Assembly (NCBI RefSeq): GCF_001571265.1
Contig: NZ_BCTL01000007.1
Span: 141,588-205,587, forward strand
Direction: 5' to 3'
DNA length: 64,000 bases
Source: Cedecea neteri NBRC 105707 = ATCC 33855
GTDB lineage: Bacteria; Pseudomonadota; Gammaproteobacteria; Enterobacterales; Enterobacteriaceae
Below are positions 1-10,187 of the stretch, piece after piece. Numbering within the stretch: the stretch's first letter is position 1; each line of letters opens with the position of its first letter. A program made the translations under genes and the position numbers. The notes beneath the pieces were generated by a model. It searched no databases, had not been told where the DNA came from, and was given only the letters and a program-made list of their open reading frames with translations.

Positions 1-102
1 CAGCTTAGCGAAGCTAAAATCATAGGCGGTTAGGGTGGCGAATTTCTTGTTGTCCTGCTTGAGCTTACGCAGGGTGGAGGTGGTAGTGGGTTTCATCATC
101 AT
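1..102 (-). CDS. panB: 3-methyl-2-oxobutanoate hydroxymethyltransferase, 5' end only
   Basis: This is the N-terminal 32-34 residues of ketopantoate hydroxymethyltransferase, the first enzyme of pantothenate synthesis; the rest lies beyond the left edge. The reverse-strand translation reads [19 protein letters not shown] followed by [13 protein letters not shown], which matches the start of E. coli PanB. Three ATG codons stand in a row (complement of 94-102). The third gives the family start MKPTT, and GGGG just upstream of the triplet could serve as its ribosome binding site. folK ends 38 bases upstream, so panB may be read through from the pcnB-folK transcript or from its own promoter; I cannot tell which. 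Confidence 0.9.
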   Translation of the reverse strand, partial: MMMKPTTTSTLRKLKQDNKKFATLTAYDFSFAKL

Positions 103-140
103 CCCCGGAGAAAGGTTTGAACAGGATACGGGCGCGCTGT

Positions 141-620
141 TTACCAGCGAGTAATACCCTCCTGGGAGAGGTTAGCCAGTATCGCGGCAACAGATTGCCC
201 GTCGGGAAAGCGGCATTCCGGTGCTATTTCTAGCAGAGGAACCAGCATAAACGCGCGGTTCTTCATGTCGTAATGAGGCACGGTCAGGCGTTCGGTATGC
301 ATCACTTCATCGCCAAACAGCATAAGATCGAGATCTAACGTCCGCGGCCCCCAGCGTTCTTCTTTGCGCACGCGACCATGCTCCAGTTCAATACGTTGAG
401 TATGGTCCAGAAGGGCTTCGGCAGACAGGCCGGTATCCAGCACCACGGCAGCATTCAGGTAATCTGGCTGATCCTGTGGGCCTAGCGGGGGAGTGCGGTA
501 AAACGAAGATGTTGCCACCATTCGACTTTGCGGAATGGTGGCCAGGGCGTCAAGGGCAGATGAAACCTGCTCCAGCGGCGACGCCTGATTACTGCCCAGC
601 GCGATATACGCGAGGGTCAT
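141..620 (-). CDS. folK: 2-amino-4-hydroxy-6-hydroxymethyldihydropteridine pyrophosphokinase
   Basis: FolK (HPPK) transfers pyrophosphate from ATP to 6-hydroxymethyl-7,8-dihydropterin, the step before dihydropteroate synthase in folate synthesis. The 159-residue protein has the usual family length. It carries the family signature: the N-terminal ALGSN, the [18 protein letters not shown] substrate loop (about residues 40-58) and [15 protein letters not shown] with the magnesium-binding aspartates (about 89-103). Its ATG (618-620) overlaps the pcnB TGA (617-619) in an ATGA arrangement, so translation is probably coupled to pcnB. This pcnB-folK pair is the same as in E. coli. Confidence 0.97.
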   Translation of the reverse strand: MTLAYIALGSNQASPLEQVSSALDALATIPQSRMVATSSFYRTPPLGPQDQPDYLNAAVVLDTGLSAEALLDHTQRIELEHGRVRKEERWGPRTLDLDLMLFGDEVMHTERLTVPHYDMKNRAFMLVPLLEIAPECRFPDGQSVAAILANLSQEGITRW

Positions 621-2017
621 GAACTACCTTCGCGGCGTGGCGCACGTTTACGCGGGCGACGGGTACGGCGGCGAGCTGCAGGCTCATCGCCAAGGTCGTT
701 CAGCATATCTTTTTGCATTGGCGGCGCAGCCACCTGGAATTCGCCCCACCACTTGGTCAGGCGCAGCAGTTCCTGGTTGTTCTCGACTTCCGCGCGCAGC
801 GCCAGCAGGTCGTAAGAGGCCCGGAATTTAGGATGCTCCATCAGCTTCCAGGCTCGTTTACCCTGGCGGCGTGACAGGCGAAGCTGCAGGCCCCAGATGT
901 CACGCACCAGCGTAGTAATGCGTTTTGGAATCGCCAGCGCGCGGCAGGCTTCATCCAGCACTTCATTCATCGCCAGCGCAAAGGCGTCGTAGTAGGCGAG
1001 GCCGCTTTCCTGGGCAATTTTTTGCGCCATTTCCAACTGCGGATACCAGAACATCGCCGCAAACAGGAACGCCGGGTTCACGCGCATATCGTTGTGAATG
1101 CGGTTATCGGTATTCTTCAGCACCAGCGCAATAATGCGCTCCATCGGACTGTCGCCCTGCTCGGTGAAGTAGCGGGTGATGATCGGGAACAGCGGCTGGA
1201 ACAGCTGATATTCACGCAGCAGCTGGTAGGTTTCAAACCCGTATCCGGCCTGCAGGAGTTTGAGCGACTCTTCAAATAAACGCGCCGGTGGCACATCGTT
1301 AAGCAGCGTTGCGAGGCGGGGAATCGGTTCGCCGGTTTCCGGGCTGATGGTCATGTTCAGCTTGGCGGCAAAGCGCACCGCGCGCAGCATTCGCACCGGA
1401 TCTTCGCGGTAGCGCGTTTCCGGGTCGCCAATCAGACGGATGATACCTTTGTTCAGATCGTTCAGGCCGCCGACGTAATCCCGCACGGAGAAATCGGCCA
1501 CGCTGTAATAAAGGCTGTTGATGGTGAAGTCACGACGCTGGGCATCTTCTTCGATAGAACCAAAGATGTTGTCGCGTAGCAGCATGCCGTTCTGGCCACG
1601 CTGTGAGGTCTGGCGGTCGGCAGACTGCTGCTCTTCATGATGGCCGCGGAAGGTGGCCACTTCGATGATTTCTGGCCCGAACATGACGTGAGCCAGGCGG
1701 AAACGGCGGCCTACCAGGCGGCAGTTACGGAACAGTTTGCGAACTTGTTCTGGCGTCGCGCTTGTGGTGACGTCGAAATCTTTCGGTTTTTTGCCCAGCA
1801 GCAGATCGCGGACACCGCCGCCGACGAGGTAAGCCTCGTAGCCTGCTTTGTTCAAACGGTAGAGCACCTTGAGGGCATTTTCACTGATATCTTTGCGGGA
1901 AATAGCGTGCTGGTCACGCGGGATAACAGTAATGTGCGGGAGAGTTTCGCTCTCCTCGACCACGACGTCATCGCGGTTAAGCACCTTGCGGCAAAAATTA
2001 GCGACTCGGGTAAAAAT
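617..2017 (-). CDS. pcnB: poly(A) polymerase I, AUU start
   Basis: PcnB adds poly(A) tails to RNA 3' ends, which promotes decay and controls ColE1-type plasmid copy number. It has the nucleotidyltransferase signature [12 protein letters not shown] followed by [13 protein letters not shown] with the catalytic aspartates, and an arginine-rich C-terminus ([15 protein letters not shown]). The start is unusual. E. coli PcnB begins (M)[10 protein letters not shown] from an AUU codon; here [10 protein letters not shown] is preceded by ATT (complement of 2015-2017), with GAGGTGG just upstream as ribosome binding site. The only other upstream in-frame start candidate is TTG at 2036-2038, directly after an in-frame TGA; there is no nearby in-frame ATG. 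From ATT the protein is 466 residues (465 in E. coli). Confidence 0.93.
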   Translation of the reverse strand: MFTRVANFCRKVLNRDDVVVEESETLPHITVIPRDQHAISRKDISENALKVLYRLNKAGYEAYLVGGGVRDLLLGKKPKDFDVTTSATPEQVRKLFRNCRLVGRRFRLAHVMFGPEIIEVATFRGHHEEQQSADRQTSQRGQNGMLLRDNIFGSIEEDAQRRDFTINSLYYSVADFSVRDYVGGLNDLNKGIIRLIGDPETRYREDPVRMLRAVRFAAKLNMTISPETGEPIPRLATLLNDVPPARLFEESLKLLQAGYGFETYQLLREYQLFQPLFPIITRYFTEQGDSPMERIIALVLKNTDNRIHNDMRVNPAFLFAAMFWYPQLEMAQKIAQESGLAYYDAFALAMNEVLDEACRALAIPKRITTLVRDIWGLQLRLSRRQGKRAWKLMEHPKFRASYDLLALRAEVENNQELLRLTKWWGEFQVAAPPMQKDMLNDLGDEPAARRRTRRPRKRAPRREGSS

Positions 2018-2074
2018 AGTCCACCTCGGCAGTGTCAATCATAGGGACAAAAAAAAACAGCGGCTAATCATAGC

Positions 2075-2959
2075 TCAGTGTGGGGCATTTGAGAATGATG
2101 TATTCACCGGCACATTATTCAGCGACCAGTTCGTTATGGCTTGCTCAAGCAGTCTTTCCAGCGTTAGATCCTGCCAGCTGTCCGCTACTTGTTGATTTAA
2201 AAAGCGCAACGCGTCTACCAGCAGCGGGCGAGGATCGCCCTGCGGCAGCGCGGGCGCGTGATTCTGCTTCGAAAGCTTAGAACCTTGCTCGTTGAGCGCC
2301 AGCGGCAGATGAATATAGCCGGGCGCGGGCCAGCCAAATTGCTGGTATAGGGAGATTTGCCGCACCGTCGGCTCAATCAAATCTGCACCGCGTACGATCT
2401 CCGTCACGCCCTGGAAATGGTCATCCACGACGACAGCAAGATTATAGGCGAACAGGCCGTCACGGCGGTGAATGATGAAATCTTCCCGCGCCAAAGCCTC
2501 ATCGGCATGCAATTGCCCACGCAGGCCGTCCTGGAAACTCAGCACCGGGTTATTTTGCACCAGACGCATTGCGGCGTTTTGTGGCCCGTTGCCAAGGGTT
2601 CTGCAATGACCATCGTAGAAACCGCCGATCTGCTGGATACGGCTGCGGGTGCAGGTACAGTAATAGCTCAGCCCCTGCTGCTGGAGCCAGGCCAGCGCGG
2701 CGCGATAGGCATCGTGACGATGAGATTGCCACATAACCTCGCCATCCCAGTGCAGGCCGTAGTGCTCAAGCTGTTTGAGAATGGTGTCTGCGGCGCCGGG
2801 AACTTCACGAGGGGGATCGATATCTTCGATGCGTACCAGCCACCGGCCCCGTTGAGCGCGAGCCTGGAGGTAGCTGCCGAGAGCGGCAATCAGTGAGCCA
2901 AAATGCAGTTCCCCGGAAGGTGAGGGGGCAAAACGGCCAATGTAGAGTTGAGCTGACAT
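2075..2959 (-). CDS. gluQ: glutamyl-Q tRNA(Asp) synthetase
   Basis: GluQ (GluQ-RS) is a shortened paralogue of glutamyl-tRNA synthetase that lacks the anticodon-binding domain. It attaches glutamate to the queuosine base at the wobble position of tRNA-Asp. The class I features are present: [18 protein letters not shown] (HIGH-like) near the N-terminus, a zinc site CTCTRSR ... YDGHC in the middle, and the KMSKS-like SKLSKQ near residue 232. The start at complement 2957-2959 gives [10 protein letters not shown], close to E. coli MTDTQYIGRF, and 294 residues. An upstream in-frame ATG at 3019 would add 20 residues but overlaps the hairpin after dksA. The ribosome binding site is weak. Confidence 0.93.
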   Translation of the reverse strand: MSAQLYIGRFAPSPSGELHFGSLIAALGSYLQARAQRGRWLVRIEDIDPPREVPGAADTILKQLEHYGLHWDGEVMWQSHRHDAYRAALAWLQQQGLSYYCTCTRSRIQQIGGFYDGHCRTLGNGPQNAAMRLVQNNPVLSFQDGLRGQLHADEALAREDFIIHRRDGLFAYNLAVVVDDHFQGVTEIVRGADLIEPTVRQISLYQQFGWPAPGYIHLPLALNEQGSKLSKQNHAPALPQGDPRPLLVDALRFLNQQVADSWQDLTLERLLEQAITNWSLNNVPVNTSFSNAPH

Positions 2960-2983
2960 TTTTTTGGGGTGCAATAAAGTAAT

Positions 2984-3006
2984 ATGGCGGGAGAGTCTCC
3001 CGCCAT
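2984..3006 (-). terminator. hairpin between dksA and gluQ
   Basis: A near-perfect 23-base dyad (ATGGCGGGAGA, one central G, TCTCCCGCCAT) lies just after the dksA stop and before the gluQ start. Enterobacterial dksA-gluQ loci are known to carry a terminator that limits gluQ expression. Here the downstream T-tract on the minus strand is interrupted (ATTACTTTATT), so termination is probably partial. Confidence 0.7.
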
Positions 3007-3031
3007 AGAGGTCTGGCATTTCCGAGAGCCG

Positions 3032-3487
3032 TTAGCCGGCCATCTGTTTTTCGCGGATTTCTGCCAACGTTTTGCAGTCGATACACAAATCAGCGGTCGG
3101 ACGTGCTTCAAGGCGACGAATACCGATTTCTACACCGCAGGATTCGCAGTAGCCGAAATCTTCGTCTTCCACTTTCTTGAGCGTTTTTTCGATCTTTTTG
3201 ATCAGTTTGCGTTCACGATCGCGGTTACGCAGTTCGAGGCTGAACTCTTCTTCCTGGGCCGCACGGTCAACCGGGTCCGGGAAGTTAGCCGCTTCATCCT
3301 GCATGTGCGAAACGGTGCGATCTACCTCGTCCCTGAGCTGATTACGCCATGCTTCAAGAATAAGCTTGAAGTGCGACAGCTGGGCTTCGTTCATGTACTC
3401 TTCGCCCGTTTTCTCCTGGTATGGCTCCACCCCAGCGATGGCGAGAATACTCAGGGACGACGTTTTACGCTTTTGCCCTTCTTGCAT
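3032..3487 (-). CDS. dksA: RNA polymerase-binding transcription factor DksA
   Basis: DksA binds the secondary channel of RNA polymerase and, with ppGpp, represses rRNA and ribosomal promoters and activates amino acid promoters. The 151-residue protein is nearly identical to E. coli DksA. It has a long coiled coil with the tip motif DPVDRA (aspartates 71 and 74, alanine 76) and a C4 zinc finger (YCESCG ... LCIDCK). The start at complement 3485-3487 gives [11 protein letters not shown] and follows AAGGAG. An in-frame upstream ATG at 3505 would add six residues lacking in the family and overlap the ribosome binding site. The gene lies upstream of gluQ, with a hairpin between them. Confidence 0.98.
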   Translation of the reverse strand: MQEGQKRKTSSLSILAIAGVEPYQEKTGEEYMNEAQLSHFKLILEAWRNQLRDEVDRTVSHMQDEAANFPDPVDRAAQEEEFSLELRNRDRERKLIKKIEKTLKKVEDEDFGYCESCGVEIGIRRLEARPTADLCIDCKTLAEIREKQMAG

Positions 3488-3677
3488 GTTGCTTCTCCTT
3501 AACACGCACTTATCGGTCCCCTGTCGGGGTAAAATCAGGCCGCTATAAATAGCAGATGCTTTTCAGGTTGGCAATTATATAAACTCCTCTCTTGACAACC
3601 GTGTGAAGAAAAGCTTATTTGCGAAACGACCCGACTATAAAAAAGACAATACGTTATCTGTCCTTAACCAGATGCTT

Positions 3678-4382
3678 TCATAAAAAGACAGGCAACGGCG
3701 TAGTTAGAGTCATCCTTTCGGCAGAAAGTTCTGCTTTCCAGGCGATAATTTCAACCCCACACTGCTGTGCCTCGGTCAACAGCCGCGCATATTTCTCATC
3801 AATGTGGCGGGCTGGCGAGACGCTATTGATAGCAGAATGTAATACCGCAAACAGTAGCACCGCGCGCTCTCCTTGCTGAACCACATTCATCAACTCTCTC
3901 AAATGTTTTTGGCCCCGCAGGCTCACGGCATCGGGAAAATAGCCTTTATCCTGCTCGAGCAACGTGACTGATTTCACTTCAATATAGCAGTTAACCTTGT
4001 TACTCGCTTGTAACATAAAGTCAATTCTGCTGCGTTCTTCACCGTATTTTACTTCGGCCTGAAGGCTGTCATAGCCCGCCAGCTCTACCGGCGGCGAGGT
4101 GGTCAGCATTTCCTTGACCAGGGTGTTCGCCCGTAACGTATTGACGCAAATTATCTCACCCTTTTGCGTTTGCGTAAGCTCCCAGGTATGGGGGTATTTG
4201 CGCGTCGGGCTGGCCGATGTGGAATACCAGACCGTGTCGCCTGGCGTAGCGCAGCCGGTCATTGCGCCAGTATTGGGGCAATGCAGGGTCATGGTTTCGC
4301 CGTGGGGGGTCACAACGTCCGCCAGAAAGCGTTTATAGCGTTTAATCAGCGTGGCGGGCTGCAGCGCGGGTGAAAACTCCAT
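3678..4382 (-). CDS. sfsA: SfsA family DNA-binding/nuclease-fold protein
   Basis: SfsA was named for stimulating maltose genes in E. coli when overexpressed; its true role is unsettled. The 234-residue protein has an N-terminal OB-like DNA-binding region ([14 protein letters not shown], about residues 35-48) and a PD-(D/E)XK nuclease-like core ([15 protein letters not shown], then [10 protein letters not shown]). Its ATG abuts the thpR stop directly (4382/4383), so the two are co-transcribed. dksA follows 190 bases downstream. Its length equals that of E. coli SfsA. Confidence 0.95.
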   Translation of the reverse strand: MEFSPALQPATLIKRYKRFLADVVTPHGETMTLHCPNTGAMTGCATPGDTVWYSTSASPTRKYPHTWELTQTQKGEIICVNTLRANTLVKEMLTTSPPVELAGYDSLQAEVKYGEERSRIDFMLQASNKVNCYIEVKSVTLLEQDKGYFPDAVSLRGQKHLRELMNVVQQGERAVLLFAVLHSAINSVSPARHIDEKYARLLTEAQQCGVEIIAWKAELSAERMTLTTPLPVFL

Positions 4383-4922
4383 TTACTCTTCCTTATTAGT
4401 CAGCGACCAGTGTTCCAGCGCCTGATAGCGGGTTCTGCCCTGTTCAAACAGGGACTCGTACAGCGAAAATTCATTAACCTGGAATTGCCAGCTAAAGCCC
4501 GGGGCGGGGAGCGCCACGGAACGTATTGCATTGCGATAAAGCGTCACGTGGGGATGAAACGGCTGTGGAGACTGATAGCAGCCGCTGCGTGCGGCCTGGG
4601 AGCGTAACATATTGGCCAACTGCAGCAGGCCGCGTGGGGCCTGGCGTGGCCCCAGCCACACGACGCTTGAGCGCAGCCATTGCCCGGCATCGTCCAGGCG
4701 TAGCGTAAATCCGGGCTGACTAATTCTTCCGGCGAGTCGGCACAGTGCCTGACGTTTTTCGTCGGATACATCCCCTAAAAATGCCAGCGTGAGATGCAGA
4801 TTGGCCGCGGCTACCGGTCGGCCTGCATCTGCCGGGAACTGGGCTGCGCGCCAGTGAATAATTTGCTGCTGAACCTCGGACGGTAACGTCAGGGCAAAAA
4901 ACAGGCGTCGATTTTCGGCCAT
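4383..4922 (-). CDS. thpR: RNA 2',3'-cyclic phosphodiesterase (2H family)
   Basis: ThpR (formerly LigT) is a 2H phosphoesterase that opens 2',3'-cyclic phosphates and can make 2'-5' RNA links in vitro. Both HxTx motifs are present: HLTLAFLG near residue 42 and HPHVTLYR near residue 125. I chose the ATG at complement 4920-4922 (MAENRRLFFA, 179 residues) because it aligns with E. coli MSEPQRLFFA; a longer in-frame ORF reaching 5072 runs into the divergent hrpB gene. The 73-base gap to hrpB must hold both promoters. Confidence 0.95.
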   Translation of the reverse strand: MAENRRLFFALTLPSEVQQQIIHWRAAQFPADAGRPVAAANLHLTLAFLGDVSDEKRQALCRLAGRISQPGFTLRLDDAGQWLRSSVVWLGPRQAPRGLLQLANMLRSQAARSGCYQSPQPFHPHVTLYRNAIRSVALPAPGFSWQFQVNEFSLYESLFEQGRTRYQALEHWSLTNKEE

Positions 4923-4995
4923 GGTTGTCTCTCGGTTATGGTTTGGCGGGATGCTACAATGCGCGACTGCCGATGTTAACCCTTTGGAGCCGTTT

Positions 4996-7431
4996 GTGTC
5001 CTCATTACCGGTTGCGGCCGTACTGCCGGAAGTGCTGAAAGCGCTCGAGTATGCCCCGCAAGTTTTGCTCAATGCCCCTACCGGCGCAGGTAAATCGACC
5101 TGGCTGCCGCTGCAAATCCTTCAGCAGAGTAAGCTGGAAGGCCGCATTTTGCTGCTCGAACCTCGTCGCCTTGCCGCGCGTAACGTTGCTCAGCGGCTGG
5201 CTGAGCTATTGGGTGAGAAACCGGGAGAAACCGTCGGTTACCGGATGCGCGCTGATAGCTGCGTGGGGCCAAATACCCGGCTGGAGGTGGTGACTGAAGG
5301 GATTTTAACACGGCTGATCCAACAGGATCCTGAGCTGAGCGGTATAGGGCTTGTGATCCTCGATGAATTCCACGAGCGAAGCCTGCAGGCCGATCTCGCC
5401 CTGGCGCTGCTGTTGGATGTGCAGGCTGGGCTTCGCGATGATCTTAAGATCCTGATTATGTCCGCAACGCTGGATAATCAGCGCCTGCAGCAATGCCTCC
5501 CTGATGCACCGGTGATTACTTCAGAAGGCCGCGCTTTCCCGGTTGAGCGTCGCTACATGGCGCTGCCGGCACATCAGCGCTTTGATGAGGCCGTAGCGAG
5601 CGCTGTGGCGGGATTGATGCGCGAAGAGTCCGGATCGCTGCTGCTGTTTTTGCCCGGCGTGGGCGAAATTCAGCGCGTGCAGGAGCAACTCAAAGAGCGA
5701 GTGGCGAGCGATGTTCAGCTTTGCCCATTGTACGGTGCTTTACCCCTGAGCGAGCAACGTAAAGCGATTCTGCCCGCCCCTGCGGGAACGCGTAAGGTGG
5801 TTCTGGCGACTAACATTGCTGAGACCAGCCTGACCATTGAGGGGATCCGCCTGGTGGTTGATGCGGCCCAGGAGCGAGTTGCGCGTTTTGATGCTCGTAC
5901 CGGGCTGACCCGGCTGGTCACTCAGCGCGTGAGCCAGGCTTCTATGACCCAGCGGGCCGGGCGAGCAGGGCGTCTGGAGCCGGGGATTTGTCTGCATCTG
6001 ATCGCCGCCGACCAGGCCGAACGTGCGGCGGCCCAGAGCGAACCGGAAATCCTACAAAGCGATTTATCCGGCCTGCTGCTTGAGCTATTGCAATGGGGCT
6101 GTCAGGACGTGCGCCAGTTGACCTGGCTTGATGTGCCGCCGGAGGTTAACCTTGCGGCCGCTCAGCGGTTGTTAAGACAGTTGGGTGCCGTTGACGAGCA
6201 GCAACGCCTGACGGCAGAAGGGCAAAAAATGGCGCAAATGGGCAATGACCCGCGTCTTGCCTCAATGCTGGTGAGGGCAAAAACGCCGGATGAACAGGCC
6301 ACTGCCGCATGGCTGTCTGCAATCCTCGAAGAGCCGCCGCGTACTCAGGGCGGCGGTGATTTGCGGTCTATTTTCGACAGCAGAAACGGCAACTGGCGGC
6401 AGCGCTCTTCTCAGCTGCTGAAAAGAATGAATGCCCGGGGCGGGGAACTGGATATCTTGTTAGCCATGCCGCTGCTGGCCAGCGGATTTGCCGACCGTAT
6501 CGCCAGGCGGCGCGGGGCTGAGGGGCGTTATCAGCTGGCGAACGGTATGGGCGCGATGTTGGAGCAGGATGACGCCATGACGCGGCATGAATGGCTGATT
6601 GCTCCTCTGCTGCTGCAGGGCAGCCAGTCGCCGGACGCTCGTATCCTGCTGGCGCTGCCGCTGGATGTCGAAGATCTTGTCGCTCGTATGCCGCATCTGC
6701 TGACCGAAAGTGATTCGGTGGAGTGGGATGAAGAGCGCGGATCGTTAAAAGCATATCGCCGTCGGCAAATCGGCAGGCTGGTGGTGAAAACCCAGCTGTT
6801 AGCGAAGCCTTCAGAAGATGAAATGCAGCAGGCGATTTTAAACGGGATCCGTGAACGCGGGCTTGGGCTACTTGAGTGGTCCGTTCCGGCTGAGCAACTG
6901 CGGTTGCGCCTGGCCTGTGCCGCTCGCTGGCTGCCGGAACAAAAGTGGCCGGAGGTAGACGACGAGGCGCTGCTGGCGAAGCTCGAAGACTGGCTGCTGC
7001 CGGAAATGCGAGGCGTGCATTCGCTACGTGCGTTGAAAAATATCGACCTCAACCGGGCGCTGGGTAATTTGCTTGACTGGCCAATGCGTCAACGGCTGGA
7101 TAGTGCCCTGCCAACTCATTACACTGTGCCGACCGGAAGCCAGATTGCGATTCGCTACGACAGCGAAAATCCGCCAGTACTGGCGGTACGTATCCAGGAA
7201 ATGTTTGGTGAAGCACAGACGCCTTGCATCGCCGATGGGCGCGTTCCGCTGGTGCTTGAGCTATTATCTCCGGCGCAGCGGCCGTTGCAGATCACCCGCG
7301 ATTTAACGGCGTTCTGGAACGGAGCCTGGCGAGAAGTGCAGAAAGAGATGAAGGGACGTTATCCGAAGCACGTCTGGCCGGACGATCCGGCGAATACTGC
7401 CCCGACGCGCCGGACGAAAAAGTATTCCTGA
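4996..7431 (+). CDS. hrpB: ATP-dependent RNA helicase HrpB
   Basis: HrpB is a DEAH/RHA-type helicase whose cellular target is not well defined. Visible motifs are Walker A APTGAGKST (residues 27-35), DEFHERS (motif II), SATLD (motif III), TNIAETSLTIEG and QRAGRAGR (motif VI), followed by the long C-terminal HrpB region ending PAPTRRTKKYS-like. I place the start at GTG 4996, which gives VSSLPVAAVLPE as in E. coli (MSSLPVAAVLPE), with TTGGAG just upstream and 811 residues. An in-frame ATG at 4921 would add 25 residues, but that extension overlaps the divergent thpR start and is not conserved. It is divergent from thpR and followed by mrcB. Confidence 0.94.
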   Translation: MSSLPVAAVLPEVLKALEYAPQVLLNAPTGAGKSTWLPLQILQQSKLEGRILLLEPRRLAARNVAQRLAELLGEKPGETVGYRMRADSCVGPNTRLEVVTEGILTRLIQQDPELSGIGLVILDEFHERSLQADLALALLLDVQAGLRDDLKILIMSATLDNQRLQQCLPDAPVITSEGRAFPVERRYMALPAHQRFDEAVASAVAGLMREESGSLLLFLPGVGEIQRVQEQLKERVASDVQLCPLYGALPLSEQRKAILPAPAGTRKVVLATNIAETSLTIEGIRLVVDAAQERVARFDARTGLTRLVTQRVSQASMTQRAGRAGRLEPGICLHLIAADQAERAAAQSEPEILQSDLSGLLLELLQWGCQDVRQLTWLDVPPEVNLAAAQRLLRQLGAVDEQQRLTAEGQKMAQMGNDPRLASMLVRAKTPDEQATAAWLSAILEEPPRTQGGGDLRSIFDSRNGNWRQRSSQLLKRMNARGGELDILLAMPLLASGFADRIARRRGAEGRYQLANGMGAMLEQDDAMTRHEWLIAPLLLQGSQSPDARILLALPLDVEDLVARMPHLLTESDSVEWDEERGSLKAYRRRQIGRLVVKTQLLAKPSEDEMQQAILNGIRERGLGLLEWSVPAEQLRLRLACAARWLPEQKWPEVDDEALLAKLEDWLLPEMRGVHSLRALKNIDLNRALGNLLDWPMRQRLDSALPTHYTVPTGSQIAIRYDSENPPVLAVRIQEMFGEAQTPCIADGRVPLVLELLSPAQRPLQITRDLTAFWNGAWREVQKEMKGRYPKHVWPDDPANTAPTRRTKKYS

Positions 7432-7433
7432 TA

Positions 7434-7454
7434 CCCTCTCCCAATGGGTGAGGG
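7434..7454 (+). terminator. hairpin after hrpB
   Basis: CCCTCTCCC, a three-base AAT loop and GGGTGAGGG form a stem with one T-T mismatch three bases after the hrpB stop. There is no good T-tract, so termination is uncertain. It resembles the hairpins after mrcB and fhuB. Confidence 0.4.
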
Positions 7455-7578
7455 AGCAAACACGAAAAGGCATTCTTGATAAGAATGTCTGGTTGTTTTT
7501 TGAGAGATTTCTTCTTTCGCATTACGCGGAAGAACGGAGAATCGGGCCTTTGCGCCTGAACTTTTGTGGAGAAGATGC

Positions 7579-10140
7579 ATGGCGGGGAATGACCGCGAGC
7601 CTATTGGACGTAAAGGAAAACCAACGCGTCCGGCGAAAGAGAAGGTGAGCCGTCGTCGACTCAAGGAAGAGGAGTATGACGACGAGTATGAAGACGATGA
7701 TTACGAGGACGAAGAACCTATGCCGCCGCGTAAGGGAAAAGGTAAGGGGAAAGGCTCGGGCCGCCCGTCGAAAAAACGCCGTTTCTTCTGGCTGTTGGTG
7801 AAGCTGGCGATCATCTTCTTTGTGGTGCTGGTTATTTACGGCGTGTACCTCGATCAGCAGATCCGCAGCCGCATTGACGGCAAAGTCTGGCAGCTTCCGG
7901 CGGCGGTCTATGGCCGTATGGTTAACCTTGAGCCGGATATGCCTTACAGCAAAGCGGAGATGGTGAAGCTGCTGGAAGCGACTCAGTACCGGCAGGTGTC
8001 GAGCATGACGCGTCCGGGTGAGTTCACCGTGCAGGGGAACAACATCGAGCTGATTCGCCGCCCGTTTGACTTCCCGGACGGTAAAGAAGGGCAGATTCGC
8101 GCTCGCCTGGTGTTCGACGGTGGTCATCTGGAATCTATCCAGAACATGGATAATAACCGCAGCTTCGGTATTTTCCGCCTCGACCCGCGTCTGATCACCA
8201 TGCTTTCTTCGCCAAACGGCGAGCAGCGCCTGTTTGTGCCGCGTTCCGGCTTCCCGGATCTGCTGGTCGACACGCTGATTGCTACCGAAGACCGCCATTT
8301 CTACGAGCATGACGGGATAAGCATTTACTCCATTGGCCGCGCCGTTGTCGCTAACCTGACGGCCGGGCGAGCGGTGCAGGGCGGCAGTACGCTGACCCAG
8401 CAGCTGGTGAAAAACCTCTTCCTTAGTAACCAGCGTACGCTGTGGCGTAAAGCCAACGAAGCCTACATGGCGCTGATCATGGATGCACGCTACGACAAAG
8501 ATCGCATCCTTGAGCTGTATCTGAACGAGGTATACCTCGGCCAGAGCGGCGACGATCAGATTCGTGGTTTCCCGCTGGCAAGCCTCTATTACTTCGGCCG
8601 CCCGGTGGAAGAGCTTAGCCTCGACCAGCAGGCATTGCTGGTGGGGATGGTAAAAGGCGCGTCGCTGTATAACCCGTGGCGTAATCCGAAGCTGGCGCTT
8701 GAACGTCGTAACCTGGTCCTGCGTCTGCTGCAGGAACAGAAAGTTATCGATCAGGAGCTGTATGACATGCTGAGCGCGCGTCCTCTGGGCGTGCAGCCTC
8801 GCGGCGGCGTTATCTCTCCTCAGCCTGCCTTTATGCAGATGGTGCGTCAGGAGCTTCAGGACAAGCTGGGCGACAAGGTGAAAGACTTATCCGGCGTGAA
8901 GATATTCACCACCTTTGACTCCGTGTCTCAGGATGCGGCAGAGAAAGCTGTGACCGAAGGCGTGCCGGTGCTGCGTGCATCCCGTAAGCTGAACGATCTG
9001 GAAGCGGCAATGGTCATTGTTGACCGCTTTACCGGTGAAGTTCGCGCGGTCGTCGGCGGTGCGGAACCGCAGTTTGCGGGCTTTAACCGTGCGCTGCAGG
9101 CTCGTCGCTCCATTGGCTCGCTGGCAAAACCGGCCACTTACCTGACGGCGCTGAGCCAGCCGGATAAGTTCCGGCTGAATACCTGGCTTGCCGATGCCCC
9201 GATTGGCATCAAACTGTCAAACGGCCAGGTCTGGTCGCCGCAGAACGATAATCACCAATACAGCGGACAAGTAATGTTGGTGGATGCGCTGACGCGCTCG
9301 ATGAACGTGCCAACCGTAAACCTGGGGATGACGCTGGGCCTGCCGGCTATTACCGATACCTGGACCAAGCTTGGGGTACCAAAAGACCAGCTTAATCCGG
9401 TGCCGGCGATGATTCTGGGGGCGCTGAACCTGACGCCTATCCAGGTAGCGCAGGCGTTCCAGACTATTGCCAGCGGCGGTAACCGCGCCACGCTCTCCGC
9501 GCTGCGTTCGGTGATTGCCGAAGACGGCACCGTGCTGTATCAGAGCTTCCCGCAGGCGGAACAGGCGGTGCCTGCGCAGGCCGCTTATCTGACGCTGTTT
9601 GGTATGCAGCAGGTGGTGGCTCGCGGTACGGGCCGTGCCCTGGGCGGTAAATACCCGAACCTGCACCTGGCGGGGAAAACCGGGACCACCAACAACAACG
9701 TCGATACCTGGTTTGCCGGGGTTGATGGCCGCGAAGTGACCATTACCTGGGTTGGCCGCGATAACAACCAGCCGACTAAGCTGTACGGTGCCAGCGGCGC
9801 AATGTCTCTGTACCAGCGTTATCTGGCGAACCAGTCCCCGATCCCGCTGGATCTGACTCAGCCCGAAGATATCGTGGATATGAGCGTCAACGGCGCGGGC
9901 TACTTCCAGTGCAGCGGCGGTGGCGATCGCGTTCTGCCGGTCTGGACGACGAACCCGAGCGCGCTTTGCCAGCAAAGCCAGCAGGAAGAGCAGTCGGCTA
10001 ACCCGTTCAGCCAGACGCCAGCAGGCCAGCAGCCGCAGCAACAACCGCAGCAGCAGCCTCAACAGCAGCAACAGCCCGCTCAGGAACAGAAAAGCGATGG
10101 TGTTGCAGGCTGGATTAAGGACATGTTCGGCAGTAACTAA
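7579..10140 (+). CDS. mrcB: penicillin-binding protein 1B, bifunctional peptidoglycan synthase
   Basis: PBP1B polymerises glycan strands and cross-links peptides in the periplasm, activated by the lipoprotein LpoB. In order: an acidic, lysine-rich cytoplasmic tail (1-67), one membrane helix (about 68-88), the UB2H domain (about 105-200), the glycosyltransferase with ATEDRHF (catalytic Glu237), and the transpeptidase with SLAK (Ser514) and KTGTT (Lys700). The C-terminus has a glutamine-rich repeat, then [13 protein letters not shown] as in E. coli. The start ATG 7579 ([10 protein letters not shown]) follows GGAGAA; a TTG 15 bases upstream is rejected. Met48 corresponds to the internal start of the shorter E. 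coli form. 853 residues. Confidence 0.97.
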   Translation: MAGNDREPIGRKGKPTRPAKEKVSRRRLKEEEYDDEYEDDDYEDEEPMPPRKGKGKGKGSGRPSKKRRFFWLLVKLAIIFFVVLVIYGVYLDQQIRSRIDGKVWQLPAAVYGRMVNLEPDMPYSKAEMVKLLEATQYRQVSSMTRPGEFTVQGNNIELIRRPFDFPDGKEGQIRARLVFDGGHLESIQNMDNNRSFGIFRLDPRLITMLSSPNGEQRLFVPRSGFPDLLVDTLIATEDRHFYEHDGISIYSIGRAVVANLTAGRAVQGGSTLTQQLVKNLFLSNQRTLWRKANEAYMALIMDARYDKDRILELYLNEVYLGQSGDDQIRGFPLASLYYFGRPVEELSLDQQALLVGMVKGASLYNPWRNPKLALERRNLVLRLLQEQKVIDQELYDMLSARPLGVQPRGGVISPQPAFMQMVRQELQDKLGDKVKDLSGVKIFTTFDSVSQDAAEKAVTEGVPVLRASRKLNDLEAAMVIVDRFTGEVRAVVGGAEPQFAGFNRALQARRSIGSLAKPATYLTALSQPDKFRLNTWLADAPIGIKLSNGQVWSPQNDNHQYSGQVMLVDALTRSMNVPTVNLGMTLGLPAITDTWTKLGVPKDQLNPVPAMILGALNLTPIQVAQAFQTIASGGNRATLSALRSVIAEDGTVLYQSFPQAEQAVPAQAAYLTLFGMQQVVARGTGRALGGKYPNLHLAGKTGTTNNNVDTWFAGVDGREVTITWVGRDNNQPTKLYGASGAMSLYQRYLANQSPIPLDLTQPEDIVDMSVNGAGYFQCSGGGDRVLPVWTTNPSALCQQSQQEEQSANPFSQTPAGQQPQQQPQQQPQQQQQPAQEQKSDGVAGWIKDMFGSN

Positions 10141-10155
10141 CCACGCTTCACTTAT

Positions 10156-10187
10156 AAACCTCTCCCTGAATGGGGGAGGTTTTTTTT
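10156..10187 (+). terminator. rho-independent terminator of mrcB
   Basis: AAACCTCTCCC, loop TGAAT and GGGGGAGGTTT form an 11-pair stem (one G-T pair) running into eight T residues, 16 bases after the mrcB stop. This is a canonical terminator. Confidence 0.93.

Noticed and set aside
2984..3019. Upstream start for gluQ at 3019
   Set aside because: The extra 20 residues are encoded by the dksA-gluQ hairpin and are not conserved in the family.
3570..3602. TATAAT plus TTGTCA as a dksA promoter
   Set aside because: The spacing between the two boxes is about 12 bases, too short for sigma-70. The real promoter was not resolved.
4921..4995. ATG start for hrpB at 4921
   Set aside because: The extension overlaps the thpR start codon on the other strand; GTG 4996 has a ribosome binding site and matches E. 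coli.
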